Source of the DNA: Collinsella sp.
GTDB taxonomy: Bacteria > Actinomycetota > Coriobacteriia > Coriobacteriales > Coriobacteriaceae
Assembly (NCBI GenBank): GCA_019419585.1
Contig: DXZQ01000003.1
Location: forward strand, 1-64,000
Reading direction: 5' to 3'
Length of the DNA stretch: 64,000 nt
Made by a program: the position numbers and the translations under genes. The notes beneath the pieces are model-generated. The model was not told the DNA's origin, searched no databases, and saw only the letters and a program-made list of their open reading frames with translations. Of this stretch, positions 17,143-25,952 are shown one piece after another (the stretch's first letter is position 1; the number at the start of each line of letters is the position of its first letter).

Positions 17143-17174
17143 AAGCCCGATCTCCATGCGAGGTCGGGCTTTTT
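17143..17174 (+). terminator. argS terminator
   Basis: AAGCCCGA / TCGGGCTT arms followed by a short T-run. Confidence 0.8.
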
Positions 17175-17221
17175 GCGTTTGGCGGGGCTTTTTGGCGTGT
17201 TAGAAAATGCTACAAAAACGC

Positions 17222-17369
17222 AACTATACCGGTTTACTCCGATGAATTGAGAAAGTCCAACTACGCCGGTTTTTCGCTAAAAAGAGCAAGGCGTCTACCT
17301 GCGGTTTTAGTTCAACAGGTTTCGGAGCGGCCGCGGTTGAGCGATTCATCGTAGTAAACCGCCATAGTT
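17222..17369. repeat. 148-bp element with ~25-bp terminal inverted repeats
   Basis: The ends AACTATaccGGTTTACT / CGATGAAT (17222-17247) match, in inverted form and with two to four differences, 17344-17369. The interior (about 96 bases) has no open frame of note. This fits a small non-autonomous mobile or structured repeat between argS and rho. It occupies most of the 17175-17454 gap. Confidence 0.65.
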
Positions 17370-17454
17370 TTGGCGGAGGCAGCCTGATTTGTGGGTGGTA
17401 AACCAAAGAGTGCCCCTTTTGACTAGTCGTTTAAGAGCGTTCCCAATGACTAAG

Positions 17455-17482
17455 TTGCAGGTGGTTGCGGTTGTGTTACACT
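17455..17482 (+). promoter_or_regulatory. Probable rho promoter
   Basis: TTGCAG and TACACT separated by 16 bases, giving a leader of about 135 bases before the GTG start of rho. Confidence 0.55.
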
Positions 17483-17625
17483 AACGCTGCGTATATGACG
17501 CAATCATCTCGATACAGATCAATGATGTCCGTCGTCTTGAACGGAACTAGACTGTTTAGCCGCCCTGAAGGTTTATGCAGGGAGCATGTGATCACAGGGC
17601 TTGAAAAGAAAGTTGAGCAAACACT

Positions 17626-20181
17626 GTGTCTGATCAACAGCAAGAAAACGAAATAACGACGACGCAGGCCGCTCCCGCTGCACCGGTTGCGTCGGACCAG
17701 GTCGCGGCGCCCGCGCAAGCCTCGGCTCCTGAGACGCCTAAGGCTGCTTCGATGCCTACGCCTTCAGCGGCTGAGAAGGCCGTGCCTGCAACTGGTGAGG
17801 AGGCTGCTCCGGCAAAGCCCAAGCGCACGCGCCGCACGGCCAAGCCTACCACTGACGGCGAGGAGGTCACCAAGCCCAAGCGCCGTACCACGCGCACGAC
17901 GCGCGCCAAGCGCACCGTTGCAGCTGACTCCTCGGCGCCGATTTCCGATGAGGTCGCGCAGGCACGTGCGTTGGCACAGATTAGCGAGGCTCAGGTGGTG
18001 CGCGCCCGCCGTCGTGCTGCCGAGCGCGAGGCCGCGGCTCTGACCGAGCTTGCAGCTCCGTCTGTGCCCGAGACGCCTGCCGCCGACCAGCCGACCGAGA
18101 AGCCGGCACCGCGCACACGCCGTCTCACGGCTGCTAAAGCCGAGCAGGTTGCTGAACAGGCAACCCCCGAGCTCACTGAGGCTTCGGTCCGTTCCGCGGC
18201 GGGGGAGGGCACATCGCCTGCTGAGCCCGCTGCGCCTGTCGAGGCCAGCGAAGTTCCCGTTGTCGATCCGGCTTTGCGCCCGCACCGTCGCGGTCGCAAG
18301 CCCAAGGCCTTCGTCGAGGCAGAGAAGGCCGCAGCCGCAGCTGCAGCCGCTCGGGATGCTGCGGCGACCGCCGAGTCTGCAACCGCTGCCGATGCACCCG
18401 TCCAGGATGCTACGACTTCCGAGGCCGCTCCCGCCGATGTCGAGCCCGCCGACGTCCGTCCTGGTCGCAGCCATCGTACTGCTGCTAAGCGCACGTCCAA
18501 GGCCAAGGCTGCCAAGAGGGGTGCGTCCGAGGATTCCGCCGAGACGACCGCCGATGCATCGACTGATGCCGCCGAGCCCCAAGACGTCGAACAGTCTGCG
18601 TCCGAGAAGCCCAAGCGCGGTCGTAAGAAGTCCGCTAAGGCCAAGGCGTCCGAGCAGCAGGCTGATGCCGAAGCGCAGATTGTTTCCGGCGCCGAGGCCA
18701 ATGACGCCGCTGCGGCCAATGCCGGCGCCGCCGCAACCGATGACGCCGCGCCCGCTGAGGCCGATGACAACGCTCGCCCCAACCGTCGCCAGCACAAGCG
18801 CAACGAGGAGCGCAACGAGCGCAAGGACGAGCGCAACAACGACCGTCGCAACCGCCAGCGCGATCGCAAACAGCGCAACAAGGAGCGTAACGCCGCCCCC
18901 ACCGAGCCCACGCTTTCGCGCGAGGAGCTCGCTGCCATGAAGGTTGCCGAACTTCGCGAGAAGGCCAAGGAGTTCGAGATCGAGACGACCGGCAAGAAGA
19001 AGGCCGAGCTCGTCGAGGAAATCTACGTCACCGCTGCGAAGGCCGAGGGCTTCCGCGACATCAAGGGCATTCTGCAGATTCGCCCGGACAGCTCCGGCAT
19101 CATCCACGCCCATGGCTACATGAAGTCCAACGACGACGCCTTCGTGCCCGCCTACCTCATCCGCTCCGCGCGCCTGCGCACGGGCGACGTCATCGAGGGC
19201 TCGCTGCGTCCTTCGCGCGGCGGCGACAAGCGCGCCGGCCTCGCCAAAATCACGACCGTCAACGGTCTGGACCCCGAGCAGATTCGCAACCGTCCCAAGT
19301 TCGGCGACCTCACCCCGGTCTATCCCAACGAGCCGCTGCGCATGGAGCACGGCAAGGACTCTATTACCGGTCGCGCCATCGACATCGTGTCACCGATCGG
19401 CAAGGGCCAGCGCGGCCTGATCGTGTCCCCGCCCAAGGCCGGCAAGACCACGATCCTCAAGAAGATCTGCCAGTCTATCTCGATTAACAACCCCGAGGTG
19501 CACCTCATCTGCCTGCTCGTCGACGAGCGCCCCGAAGAGGTCACCGATATGCAGCGTTCCATCAAGGGCGAGGTTGTGGCGTCGACCTTCGATATGCCCG
19601 CCGACAACCACACTCGCGTGGCAGAGCTCGTCATCGAGCGCGCCAAGCGCATCGTGGAGCTGGGTGGCGACGTCGTGGTGGTGCTCGACTCCATCACGCG
19701 TCTTGCCCGCGCCTATAACTTGGCGGCGCCCGCCTCAGGCCGCATCCTTTCGGGCGGCGTCGATTCGGCGGCACTGTATCCGCCCAAGCGCTTCCTGGGT
19801 GCAGCCCGCAATATCGAGAACGGCGGCTCGCTCACCATCCTGGCCTCTGCCCTCATCGACACCGGTTCCAAGATGGACGAGGTCATTTTCGAGGAGTTCA
19901 AGGGCACCGGCAACATGGAGCTTAAGCTCGACCGCGACCTGGCCGACCGCCGCATCTTCCCGGCTATCGACCCCGTTGCCTCCGGTACGCGTAACGAGGA
20001 CCTGTTGGTCGACGAGCAGATGCGTCCGTTTGTCTTTGGTCTGCGTCGCATTCTTGCCGGCATGAACAATACCGAGCGTGCGGCGGCGTCGTTTATCAAG
20101 GGTCTGAAGGGCACCAACACCAACCAGGAGTTCCTGGTGCGTTCGGCCAAAAAACACAGCGACTACGAGCAGACGTTCTAG
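17626..20181 (+). CDS. rho: Transcription termination factor Rho with long N-terminal extension
   Basis: An 851-aa hexameric RNA helicase that ends transcription; E. coli Rho is about 420 aa. Residues 1-425 are low-complexity Ala/Glu/Pro/Lys, ending in an Arg/Asn/Glu-rich basic stretch (near 380-425) likely to bind RNA, as known for actinobacterial Rho. The Rho N domain begins near 429, the RNA-binding cold-shock fold near 480, Walker A (PPKAGKTT) near 600 and Walker B (VVVVLDS) near 684. The start is GTG at 17626 with a weak ribosome site. The leader before it may allow self-control. Confidence 0.95.
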   Translation: MSDQQQENEITTTQAAPAAPVASDQVAAPAQASAPETPKAASMPTPSAAEKAVPATGEEAAPAKPKRTRRTAKPTTDGEEVTKPKRRTTRTTRAKRTVAADSSAPISDEVAQARALAQISEAQVVRARRRAAEREAAALTELAAPSVPETPAADQPTEKPAPRTRRLTAAKAEQVAEQATPELTEASVRSAAGEGTSPAEPAAPVEASEVPVVDPALRPHRRGRKPKAFVEAEKAAAAAAAARDAAATAESATAADAPVQDATTSEAAPADVEPADVRPGRSHRTAAKRTSKAKAAKRGASEDSAETTADASTDAAEPQDVEQSASEKPKRGRKKSAKAKASEQQADAEAQIVSGAEANDAAAANAGAAATDDAAPAEADDNARPNRRQHKRNEERNERKDERNNDRRNRQRDRKQRNKERNAAPTEPTLSREELAAMKVAELREKAKEFEIETTGKKKAELVEEIYVTAAKAEGFRDIKGILQIRPDSSGIIHAHGYMKSNDDAFVPAYLIRSARLRTGDVIEGSLRPSRGGDKRAGLAKITTVNGLDPEQIRNRPKFGDLTPVYPNEPLRMEHGKDSITGRAIDIVSPIGKGQRGLIVSPPKAGKTTILKKICQSISINNPEVHLICLLVDERPEEVTDMQRSIKGEVVASTFDMPADNHTRVAELVIERAKRIVELGGDVVVVLDSITRLARAYNLAAPASGRILSGGVDSAALYPPKRFLGAARNIENGGSLTILASALIDTGSKMDEVIFEEFKGTGNMELKLDRDLADRRIFPAIDPVASGTRNEDLLVDEQMRPFVFGLRRILAGMNNTERAAASFIKGLKGTNTNQEFLVRSAKKHSDYEQTF

Positions 20182-20329
20182 GTTGTCATCCACGCGCTGC
20201 GATAGTCATCAATGCGATAAAGGGTCGGGGCTTTGAGCCTCGGCCCCTTTCCATTGCGCCGCTCCGCGCTTATTTTTGACCGTAAGACCGACGAGCAGCA
20301 GGTTTCCCGTTTCAATCCGACATCGTCGC

Positions 20330-20358
20330 TTGCAATCGGCAGGGTGGTTTCGCATAAT
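20330..20358 (+). promoter_or_regulatory. Promoter of the 20495 gene
   Basis: TTGCAA, a 17-base spacer and CATAAT. The remaining 20182-20494 region holds a weak hairpin after rho (20219-20252) and no gene. Confidence 0.6.
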
Positions 20359-20494
20359 AGCTTTTAAGCTTCGCGACGGAAAACGCAGATGAAACGAACC
20401 ATATACCGTTGCTTTGGGGCATAGCCCCGCCTCATCTTCTCTCGCGCAGCCAACTGAATGATGCGATTTGGGTGCTGGAAGATGGGGAGAGCTC

Positions 20495-21895
20495 ATGGCT
20501 TCTTCTGATGCAACACAACGAGCAGTCCTTGCCGGACTTTCGTGCGGGATCGGTCTTGCCGCTCCCGTGGTTATGTATGCCGCGACGCTGCCGTTTTCGT
20601 CGGTGAACGAGACGGTCGTGGCGGGTGCGGTTCCCTTCGCCGTGGGCGCGGTGGCGGGCGTGGGTATCTATGCCGCCTCGCTGGGTATCTCCGAGTACCG
20701 TGTGCAGCGTGAAGAGCGTCTGTTCCAGCCCGATGCCATGGGCGGTGCCGCCAATCTCAATCAGCATCAAAGCGAGTTCAAGACCGCCTCGATTCCAGCT
20801 CAGCAGCAGGATGCGACTCCTTACGCTGCGACTTCTGCTTCTCAGGCTCAGTCGGAGCAGTCTACCTCGGCATTCCTTTCCGGCCTGACTGGTGCGTTCC
20901 AGCGCCGTCATGCCGATGATGGTGTCCCTACCATCGCTCGAGCCGCAGATGCCATGGACGAGGCCGAGGCTTGGTCCATGATCGACAGCATGCTCGACGA
21001 CGATTCGCCGGTGAGCTGCGACCCTGCGCGCTCGCGCGACGTCTATCAAGTCGCCATCGACGAGCTCACCAACGGCGGGCAGACCGGCTCCTTCAATCGC
21101 GACGACATCGCCGCCGCGGCACGCGCCGTGTCTGGCTCCCAGGCCGCCCCTGCGGGCAGCACGGCGGCTTTCGTGGCACTCGTCGCCAACGCGGCAGCCA
21201 ATAACGCCTACAGCGCTACTTCGGCGGACGTGGACGCTTCTGCCGACAATTCGTACGTTGATGAAGCCATGGCCGCGGACGAGGAGGCCGTTGCCGCCCG
21301 CCGTGCCGCCGAAAGCTCGCTTTGGGGCGCTCCTGCCCAGCAGCAGGCGGCCGAGGCAGCGCCGTACAATGCAAACCTCGCCAGCATGCCTATCATCTCC
21401 GGTGCCGCGGACATCGATCTCGATGACCTCGATGAGCCTGCAGCCATTACCGCATCGATTGATGCCCAAGATCGCATCGACACTGGCGACCTTCCGGACG
21501 CCTCGCTCGAGGTTGATGTCCCCATGGCCGATTACACGGGCCACGAGGACATGTGGGCCGCCGCCACCGCGATTCTGGATGAGGTTGACGAGTCCGCTCC
21601 TGTTGTAGCGCCCGCTCCCGTCGCTGCCCCTCAGCCTGCTGCCCCCGCCTATGTCGGCCGCCACAGCGCTGTGTTCCCCGAGGATACCGCCCGTATCTCG
21701 CGCGAGAGCATCGAGCGGGCCGAGGCTATTGCCGCCGGCATTATGGAAAATCGTCGTCACGAGCGCGTCAATCAGATCCTCGAGGAAGAGATCGAGCGCC
21801 TGCAGTCCTCTACCGCCAAGCGTACGGGCCGTGCCTATCTGAGCGTTATCGAGGGCGGTACCGCCAGCTTTGCGCCGCTTCGCGCGGAGGCATAA
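20495..21895 (+). CDS. Membrane-anchored Ala-rich protein of unknown function
   Basis: A 466-aa protein I do not recognise. Two hydrophobic segments (about 8-30 and 38-62) form an N-terminal hairpin anchor; the rest is acidic, Ala-rich and likely disordered, with a C-terminal helical end (SRESIERAEAIAAGIMENRR onwards). ATG at 20495 follows GGGGAGAGCTC. It is followed after 7 bases by a VanZ-like gene and the two probably form an operon ending at the terminator at 22338. Confidence 0.72.
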   Translation: MASSDATQRAVLAGLSCGIGLAAPVVMYAATLPFSSVNETVVAGAVPFAVGAVAGVGIYAASLGISEYRVQREERLFQPDAMGGAANLNQHQSEFKTASIPAQQQDATPYAATSASQAQSEQSTSAFLSGLTGAFQRRHADDGVPTIARAADAMDEAEAWSMIDSMLDDDSPVSCDPARSRDVYQVAIDELTNGGQTGSFNRDDIAAAARAVSGSQAAPAGSTAAFVALVANAAANNAYSATSADVDASADNSYVDEAMAADEEAVAARRAAESSLWGAPAQQQAAEAAPYNANLASMPIISGAADIDLDDLDEPAAITASIDAQDRIDTGDLPDASLEVDVPMADYTGHEDMWAAATAILDEVDESAPVVAPAPVAAPQPAAPAYVGRHSAVFPEDTARISRESIERAEAIAAGIMENRRHERVNQILEEEIERLQSSTAKRTGRAYLSVIEGGTASFAPLRAEA

Positions 21896-21902
21896 CTTCT
21901 GC

Positions 21903-22352
21903 ATGGTTAAGATCAATCGAAAATGGGCGGTCGTGACCTGCCTGATGGCGCTCTTGATCTGGGGCAATTCGCTGGTTCCCGGCTCGGGGTCGGGTTCGTT
22001 GAGCCTAACGGTCATGGAAGCTATTCGCTGTTTCTTGCACGGCGTGGGACTTCCATATGAATGGGTGACCAACTTTGTTGTTCGCAAGTGCGCGCATTTT
22101 TCCGAGTATATGGTGCTCGGCATCCTGGCAACGCACGCCTTTGATTTTGAGGGCCGGCGCACCTTTGACGTGCTGCTGCCCACGGCGGTGTTCCTGCTGC
22201 TGATTCCTTCGATTGACGAGACGATTCAGCTCTTTGTGCCGGGACGCGCCGGCATGATCACCGATGTGATGATCGACTGCTGTGGAGCGGCAACGGGCGT
22301 TGTACTCCGATATCTCTTACGGTCGCTGATGTGCGCCAAAAAAGCCGCCTAG
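21903..22352 (+). CDS. VanZ-like family membrane protein
   Basis: A 149-aa protein with four hydrophobic segments and the VanZ marks RKCAHFSEYMVLG and SIDETIQLFVPGRAGMITDVMID. VanZ of Enterococcus gives low-level teicoplanin resistance; most chromosomal homologues have no known role beyond the cell envelope. ATG at 21903 lies 17 bases from a GGAGG inside the end of the previous gene. No van genes are nearby, so resistance should not be assumed. Confidence 0.82.
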   Translation: MVKINRKWAVVTCLMALLIWGNSLVPGSGSGSLSLTVMEAIRCFLHGVGLPYEWVTNFVVRKCAHFSEYMVLGILATHAFDFEGRRTFDVLLPTAVFLLLIPSIDETIQLFVPGRAGMITDVMIDCCGAATGVVLRYLLRSLMCAKKAA

Positions 22353-22385
22353 GACGTATTGTTTGGTCCTAGGCGGCCTTTTTTA
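22338..22385. terminator. Strong bidirectional terminator
   Basis: GCCGCCTAGGAC / GTCCTAGGCGGC arms flanked by A6 and T6; serves the VanZ operon and possibly the convergent ROK kinase gene. Confidence 0.9.
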
Positions 22386-22466
22386 TTTGAGGGCTTATAT
22401 GAGGCGTGGTGGCGTCGTTCCGTAGGTCGGATTTGCCGAGCGCGCCACGCCCTGTGGGTGCGTCTG

Positions 22467-23357
22467 CTACTGAAGCGCCTGTGCGCCCAGGGCCAGGCAA
22501 CCCATGATGCCCTGCTTGCCCTCGAGGCTGTTGTTGACGATGTAGTTATTGATGTCGTTGACCTCGGGCGTGACGATATAGCCGTTGAGCATTTCGGCGC
22601 ACTTCTTGCGCGCGAGCGGCACGATGGGGGTGTGGTCGGCCACGCCGCCGCCGATGATGATCTTTTGCGGCGCGTAGCACAGCGTGTAGGTCATGAGCGC
22701 CTGTGCCAGATAGCCGGCGAGCAGGTCCATGGCCCCCGAGTCATCGGCCATGTCTCCGGCGCTCTTGCCATCCCAGCGCTTTCTAACGCCGGGGCCGGCG
22801 ATGAGGCCCTCGAGGCAGTTGTCGTGGAAGGGGCAGCCGCTGTGCTCGCCAATGGTGTCGCGCGGGTCGCGCGTGACCAAGATGTGACCGGCCTCGGGGT
22901 GCATCATGCCGTGCACGAGCTGGCCGCCCGAGAGCACGCCGGCGCCCACGCCGGTGCCGATGGTCAGATACACCACGTCCGTGAGGCCTTGGGCGCAACC
23001 AAAGGTGACTTCGCCCAAGCAGGCGACGTTGACGTCGGTGTCGTAGCCGCAGGGAATATTGAGCTCGTTTTGGATAGTGCCCAGCAGGTCAAAGTAGCGC
23101 CATGCCGTCTTGGGGGTCTCTAGGATCTTGCCGTACTGCGGCGAAGCGGGGTTGACCGCGGTGGGGCCAAACGCGCCGATGCCCAGCGCGGCGATGCCCT
23201 TGTTCGCAAACCACGCGTTGACTGCCTCGATGGTCTCCTGCGGAGTCGTGGTCGCGATCTGCTCGCGCTCTAGGACCGTACCGTCCGCATAGCCCGTGGC
23301 GCAGACCATCTTGGTGCCGCCGGCCTCGAGCGCTCCGATAAGCTGCTGCTCTGCCAT
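22467..23357 (-). CDS. ROK-family sugar kinase, fructokinase-like
   Basis: A 296-aa ROK kinase. The ATP-binding start GALEAGGTKMVCATG is characteristic of ROK fructokinases rather than glucokinases. The GTGVGAGV phosphate loop and the zinc-binding site (MHPEAGHI ... CPFHDNCLEG) are intact. Expected reaction: ATP-dependent phosphorylation of fructose or a related hexose at C6. ATG at 23357 follows AAAGAGGAAC. A candidate operator-promoter lies just upstream (23398-23431). Confidence 0.86.
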   Translation of the reverse strand: MAEQQLIGALEAGGTKMVCATGYADGTVLEREQIATTTPQETIEAVNAWFANKGIAALGIGAFGPTAVNPASPQYGKILETPKTAWRYFDLLGTIQNELNIPCGYDTDVNVACLGEVTFGCAQGLTDVVYLTIGTGVGAGVLSGGQLVHGMMHPEAGHILVTRDPRDTIGEHSGCPFHDNCLEGLIAGPGVRKRWDGKSAGDMADDSGAMDLLAGYLAQALMTYTLCYAPQKIIIGGGVADHTPIVPLARKKCAEMLNGYIVTPEVNDINNYIVNNSLEGKQGIMGCLALGAQALQ

Positions 23358-23397
23358 AATGTTCCTCTTTCTGGGACGAGTTGCTCCGTGACTAAAA

Positions 23398-23431
23398 TAT
23401 AGCGCTCTAAACCATTTAAGAAAGCGCTATA
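23398..23431 (-). promoter_or_regulatory. Inverted repeat upstream of the sugar kinase
   Basis: Perfect 9-base arms TATAGCGCT and AGCGCTATA spaced by 16 bases, 41 bases before the kinase start. On the minus strand the inner arm overlaps a possible TATATT box. This looks like an operator for an unlinked regulator. Confidence 0.45.
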
Positions 23432-23471
23432 AAAAGAAGCCTCGCAACGCGGCGGGCGATGCGGGGCTTCT
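23431..23471 (-). terminator. Aminotransferase terminator
   Basis: GAAGCCCCGCA / TGCGAGGCTTC arms (read on the minus strand) followed by T5, downstream of the 23499 stop. Confidence 0.8.
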
Positions 23472-23498
23472 TTGGTTACTTTAGTTGCCGGGCCGTCC

Positions 23499-24680
23499 TT
23501 ACCCGCGCGGGTTGATTTTATCACGTAGCGACTTGAGGTTCTCAAGCGCAGCGTTGAGCGTCTCGTCTCGCTTGGCAAAGTGGAAACGAATCAGATGGTT
23601 GACGGGCTCGCGGAAGAAGCTCGAGCCCGGAACGGCGCCCACGCCCACCTTGGAGGCCAAATCCTCGCAGAAGTCGAGGTCGCTGTCATAGCCAAACTCC
23701 GAGATATCCATCATCACGTAGTAGGCGCCCTGCGGCACGTTGTGCGTAAGGCCGATGCTGTCGAGTCCCTGACAGAACAGGTCGCGCTTGGCGGTGTAGA
23801 GGTCGAGGACCTCCTGGTAATAGCTGTCGTCGAAGTTGAGGGCGGTGACGACGGCTTCCTGCAGGGGAGCGGCGGCGCCTACGGTGAGGAAGTCGTGGAC
23901 CTTCTTGATGCGCTCGGTGATCTGGGCTGGGGCAATGGTGTAGCCCAGACGCCAGCCGGTGATGGAGTACGTCTTAGACAGTGAGCTGCAGCTGATGGTG
24001 CGCTCAAACATGCCGGGCAGCGTGGCCATGTACACGTGCTCGTGGGGCGCGTAGACGATGTGTTCGTAGACTTCGTCGGTGATGCAGTAGGCGTCGTACT
24101 TTTTGCAGAGGTCGGCGATAAAGGTGAGCTCCTCGCGGGTAAAGACCTTGCCGCAGGGGTTGGACGGGTTGCACAGGACGATCGCCTTGGGATCGTTGTC
24201 GCGGAAGGCTGCCTCGAGCGTCTCGCGGTCAAAGTCGAATGTGGGCGGGTTGAGCGGCACGTAGATGGGCTCGGCGCCCGAAAGGATCGTGTCGGCGCCG
24301 TAGTTTTCGTAGAACGGCGAGAAAATGACGACCTTGTCTCCGGGGTTCGTGACCGTCATCATGGCGGCCATCATGGCCTCGGTGGAGCCGCAAGTGACTA
24401 CGATATTCTCGTTGGGGTTCACCGGCATGCCCATAAAGTGCTCCTGCTTGGCGGCGAGCGCCTCGCGCATGGCCTGGGAGCCCCAGGTGATGGAGTACTG
24501 GTGGTAAAGCGGCTTGGGGTCGGCGGCGATGGTGCTCAGGCTATTGAGCAGCTGCGCCGGGGGATCGAAGTCAGGGAAGCCCTGCGAGAGATTGACAGCG
24601 CCGTACTTATTGGAGATGCGTGTCATGCGGCGGATGACCGAATCGGTAAACGTTGCCGTACGGTTGGAGAGTTCTTTCAT
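23499..24680 (-). CDS. PLP-dependent class I/II aminotransferase
   Basis: A 393-aa fold-type I aminotransferase. The N-terminal NLSQGFPDFDPPAQL, the NPSNPCGKVF motif, ITDEVYEH, the PLP lysine in CSSLSKTYSITGWRLGY and the C-terminal Arg in HLIRFHFAK are present. The pattern is closest to the methionine/kynurenine/aspartate-type group (KAT-like); the exact amino donor is uncertain. ATG at 24680 follows GAAAGGACCGGC; an in-frame start 6 codons earlier is weaker. Confidence 0.88.
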   Translation of the reverse strand: MKELSNRTATFTDSVIRRMTRISNKYGAVNLSQGFPDFDPPAQLLNSLSTIAADPKPLYHQYSITWGSQAMREALAAKQEHFMGMPVNPNENIVVTCGSTEAMMAAMMTVTNPGDKVVIFSPFYENYGADTILSGAEPIYVPLNPPTFDFDRETLEAAFRDNDPKAIVLCNPSNPCGKVFTREELTFIADLCKKYDAYCITDEVYEHIVYAPHEHVYMATLPGMFERTISCSSLSKTYSITGWRLGYTIAPAQITERIKKVHDFLTVGAAAPLQEAVVTALNFDDSYYQEVLDLYTAKRDLFCQGLDSIGLTHNVPQGAYYVMMDISEFGYDSDLDFCEDLASKVGVGAVPGSSFFREPVNHLIRFHFAKRDETLNAALENLKSLRDKINPRG

Positions 24681-24790
24681 GCCGGTCCTTTCGAGCATTT
24701 GCAGTGGGGCAAGTTTACTCCTATGAAACCGGTGGGAATTGCTCGAAACGCGCTTGAAAAACTCTTTTCAAAATTCTTGAAAATTGGGGC

Positions 24791-24819
24791 TTGCATCGCG
24801 TGGCGTTCCTTGCAATAAT
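24791..24819 (+). promoter_or_regulatory. Promoter of the tRNA-His/Lys cluster
   Basis: TTGCAT, 17-base spacer and AATAAT, 27 bases before tRNA-His. Confidence 0.6.
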
Positions 24820-24846
24820 AGTCGAGCGCGAAGCGCACAGGACACG

Positions 24847-24923
24847 GTGGGTGTAGCTCAGTTGGCTAGAGCGACGGGTTGTGGTCCCGTAGGTCGAGGG
24901 TTCGAGTCCCTTTACCCACCCCA
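24847..24923 (+). tRNA. tRNA-His (GTG)
   Basis: Cloverleaf with acceptor GTGGGTG/TACCCAC, a G just before position 1 that can pair with C73 (the histidine mark), anticodon loop TTGTGGT (GTG) and encoded CCA. Confidence 0.95.
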
Positions 24924-24945
24924 GTTCTTGCTTCGTGTTGATATC

Positions 24946-25021
24946 GGGTCGTTAGCTCAGTTGGTAGAGCAGGGGACTCTTAATCCCAAGGTCCAGGGTT
25001 CGACCCCCTGACGGCCCACCA
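24946..25021 (+). tRNA. tRNA-Lys (CTT), copy 1
   Basis: Acceptor GGGTCGT/ACGGCCC, anticodon loop CTCTTAA (CTT), T-loop TTCGACC, encoded CCA. Confidence 0.96.
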
Positions 25022-25034
25022 CACGATATCTCCT

Positions 25035-25060
25035 CTAAAGTCCGCTACAACGGACTTTAG
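25035..25060 (+). other. Hairpin between the two tRNA-Lys genes
   Basis: Perfect 10-base arms CTAAAGTCCG / CGGACTTTAG with a 6-base loop; no long T-run. Possible processing signal or remnant terminator. Confidence 0.6.
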
Positions 25061-25064
25061 CTTT

Positions 25065-25137
25065 GGGTCGTTAGCTCAGTTGGTAGAGCAGGGGACTCTT
25101 AATCCCAAGGTCCAGGGTTCGACCCCCTGACGGCCCA
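25065..25137 (+). tRNA. tRNA-Lys (CTT), copy 2
   Basis: Identical body to copy 1 but followed by CCC instead of CCA. Confidence 0.96.
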
Positions 25138-25152
25138 CCCAAAGATGATTAA

Positions 25153-25184
25153 GACGGTCAACGAAGGTTGGCCGTCTTTTTTTG
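25153..25184 (+). terminator. tRNA cluster terminator
   Basis: GACGGTCAAC / GTTGGCCGTC hairpin with T7; a near copy occurs at 25331-25360. Confidence 0.85.
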
Positions 25185-25299
25185 TTGACCTTTCATGGGG
25201 TCGAACCCGTCGGGGCGCGGAGCTGAGGAAATGCGTGAGCATTTACCAGCGCAGCGCGCAAGGCGCGAAGCGCCGCAGCGGCCGCCTGCAAAGCAGGCT

Positions 25300-25386
25300 G
25301 ACCCCCTGACGGCCCACCAAAGCAAGTTAAGACGGTCAACGAAAGTTGGCCGTCTTTTTTGTTGACCTCGCTTGGGGTCGAACCCG
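25300..25386 (+). repeat. Second copy of the tRNA-Lys 3' end plus terminator (att-like scar)
   Basis: Bases 25300-25386 repeat 25121-25209 at roughly 90 percent identity, beginning in the T-arm of tRNA-Lys and running through CCA, the terminator and GGGGTCGAACCCG. The tRNA body upstream is missing; instead, 25210-25299 holds GC-rich palindromic DNA. It is either a decayed third tRNA-Lys gene or the attachment-site duplication of an excised or decayed element. Confidence 0.75.
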
Positions 25387-25428
25387 AAAGGGCACAGCCG
25401 CTTTCACAGATCGAGTCTACCCTGGGGA

Positions 25429-25791
25429 TCAGTAAAACCGGCGCGTCTGCACGGCGAAGTACGCCTGTGCGAGCGCGATTTCTTGCTTGTTTGAATCTCC
25501 GTTCTGGGCGATTAAATAGCATGCATAGCGCGTAAGTTTGTAGTCTTTAACCGCGCGAGCGGCGACACCGGCAGTTACCATTTTCGTGGTGTCACGAAAA
25601 TGGGAATCAACTGGAGTTTTGTTTGTTTCGCACGAGACTTTTGCCCTCTTAACAACTTCGGCAAAGTTCTCCCATCGAGTGTACCCCATGGGTTCCATTA
25701 AATCGCGTGCGAGCCAATACTCAACGCCGTCTTCCACATTGGCGTAGCTATCAAGTTTGACACGCCACTTCTCGATATCTCTACTGTCCAT
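25429..25791 (-). pseudogene. Truncated DinD/BRO-like protein
   Basis: A 120-aa N-terminal piece of a DNA-damage-inducible protein D (DinD)-like protein, a family normally near 280 aa and common on mobile elements. The segment EYWLARDLMEPMGYTRWENF followed by LTRYACYLIAQNGDSNKQEI is typical. The frame ends at FAVQTRRFY, where intact members continue; the break lies 43 bases from the tRNA-Lys repeat. ATG at 25791 has GGAGGAGATATGGACAG context. It may be expressed but should lack the C-terminal half. Confidence 0.7.
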
Positions 25792-25874
25792 ATCTCCTCC
25801 TCGCTGGCCTACTGTCTATGCGGGCTTTGCCCGCTCTGTATTCAGAAATAGGATACGCTGCCGTGCGGACACGA

Positions 25875-25910
25875 ATGGGCCCCGTGCCACTTCGAGTTCA
25901 CGGGGCCCAT
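25875..25910. terminator. Hairpin after the flavoprotein gene
   Basis: Perfect 12-base arms ATGGGCCCCGTG / CACGGGGCCCAT between the flavoprotein stop (25953) and the DinD fragment; no T-run. Confidence 0.6.
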
Positions 25911-25952
25911 AGATATCGATTAGTTGTGTTTTGCTTTAGATAGGTGTCCAGT

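Noticed and set aside
17764..19350. 528-codon minus-strand frame opposite rho
   Set aside because: Gly/Leu/Arg-rich shadow of the low-complexity Rho extension.
21903..22352. Glycopeptide resistance determinant
   Set aside because: VanZ-like proteins are common envelope proteins; no other van genes are near.
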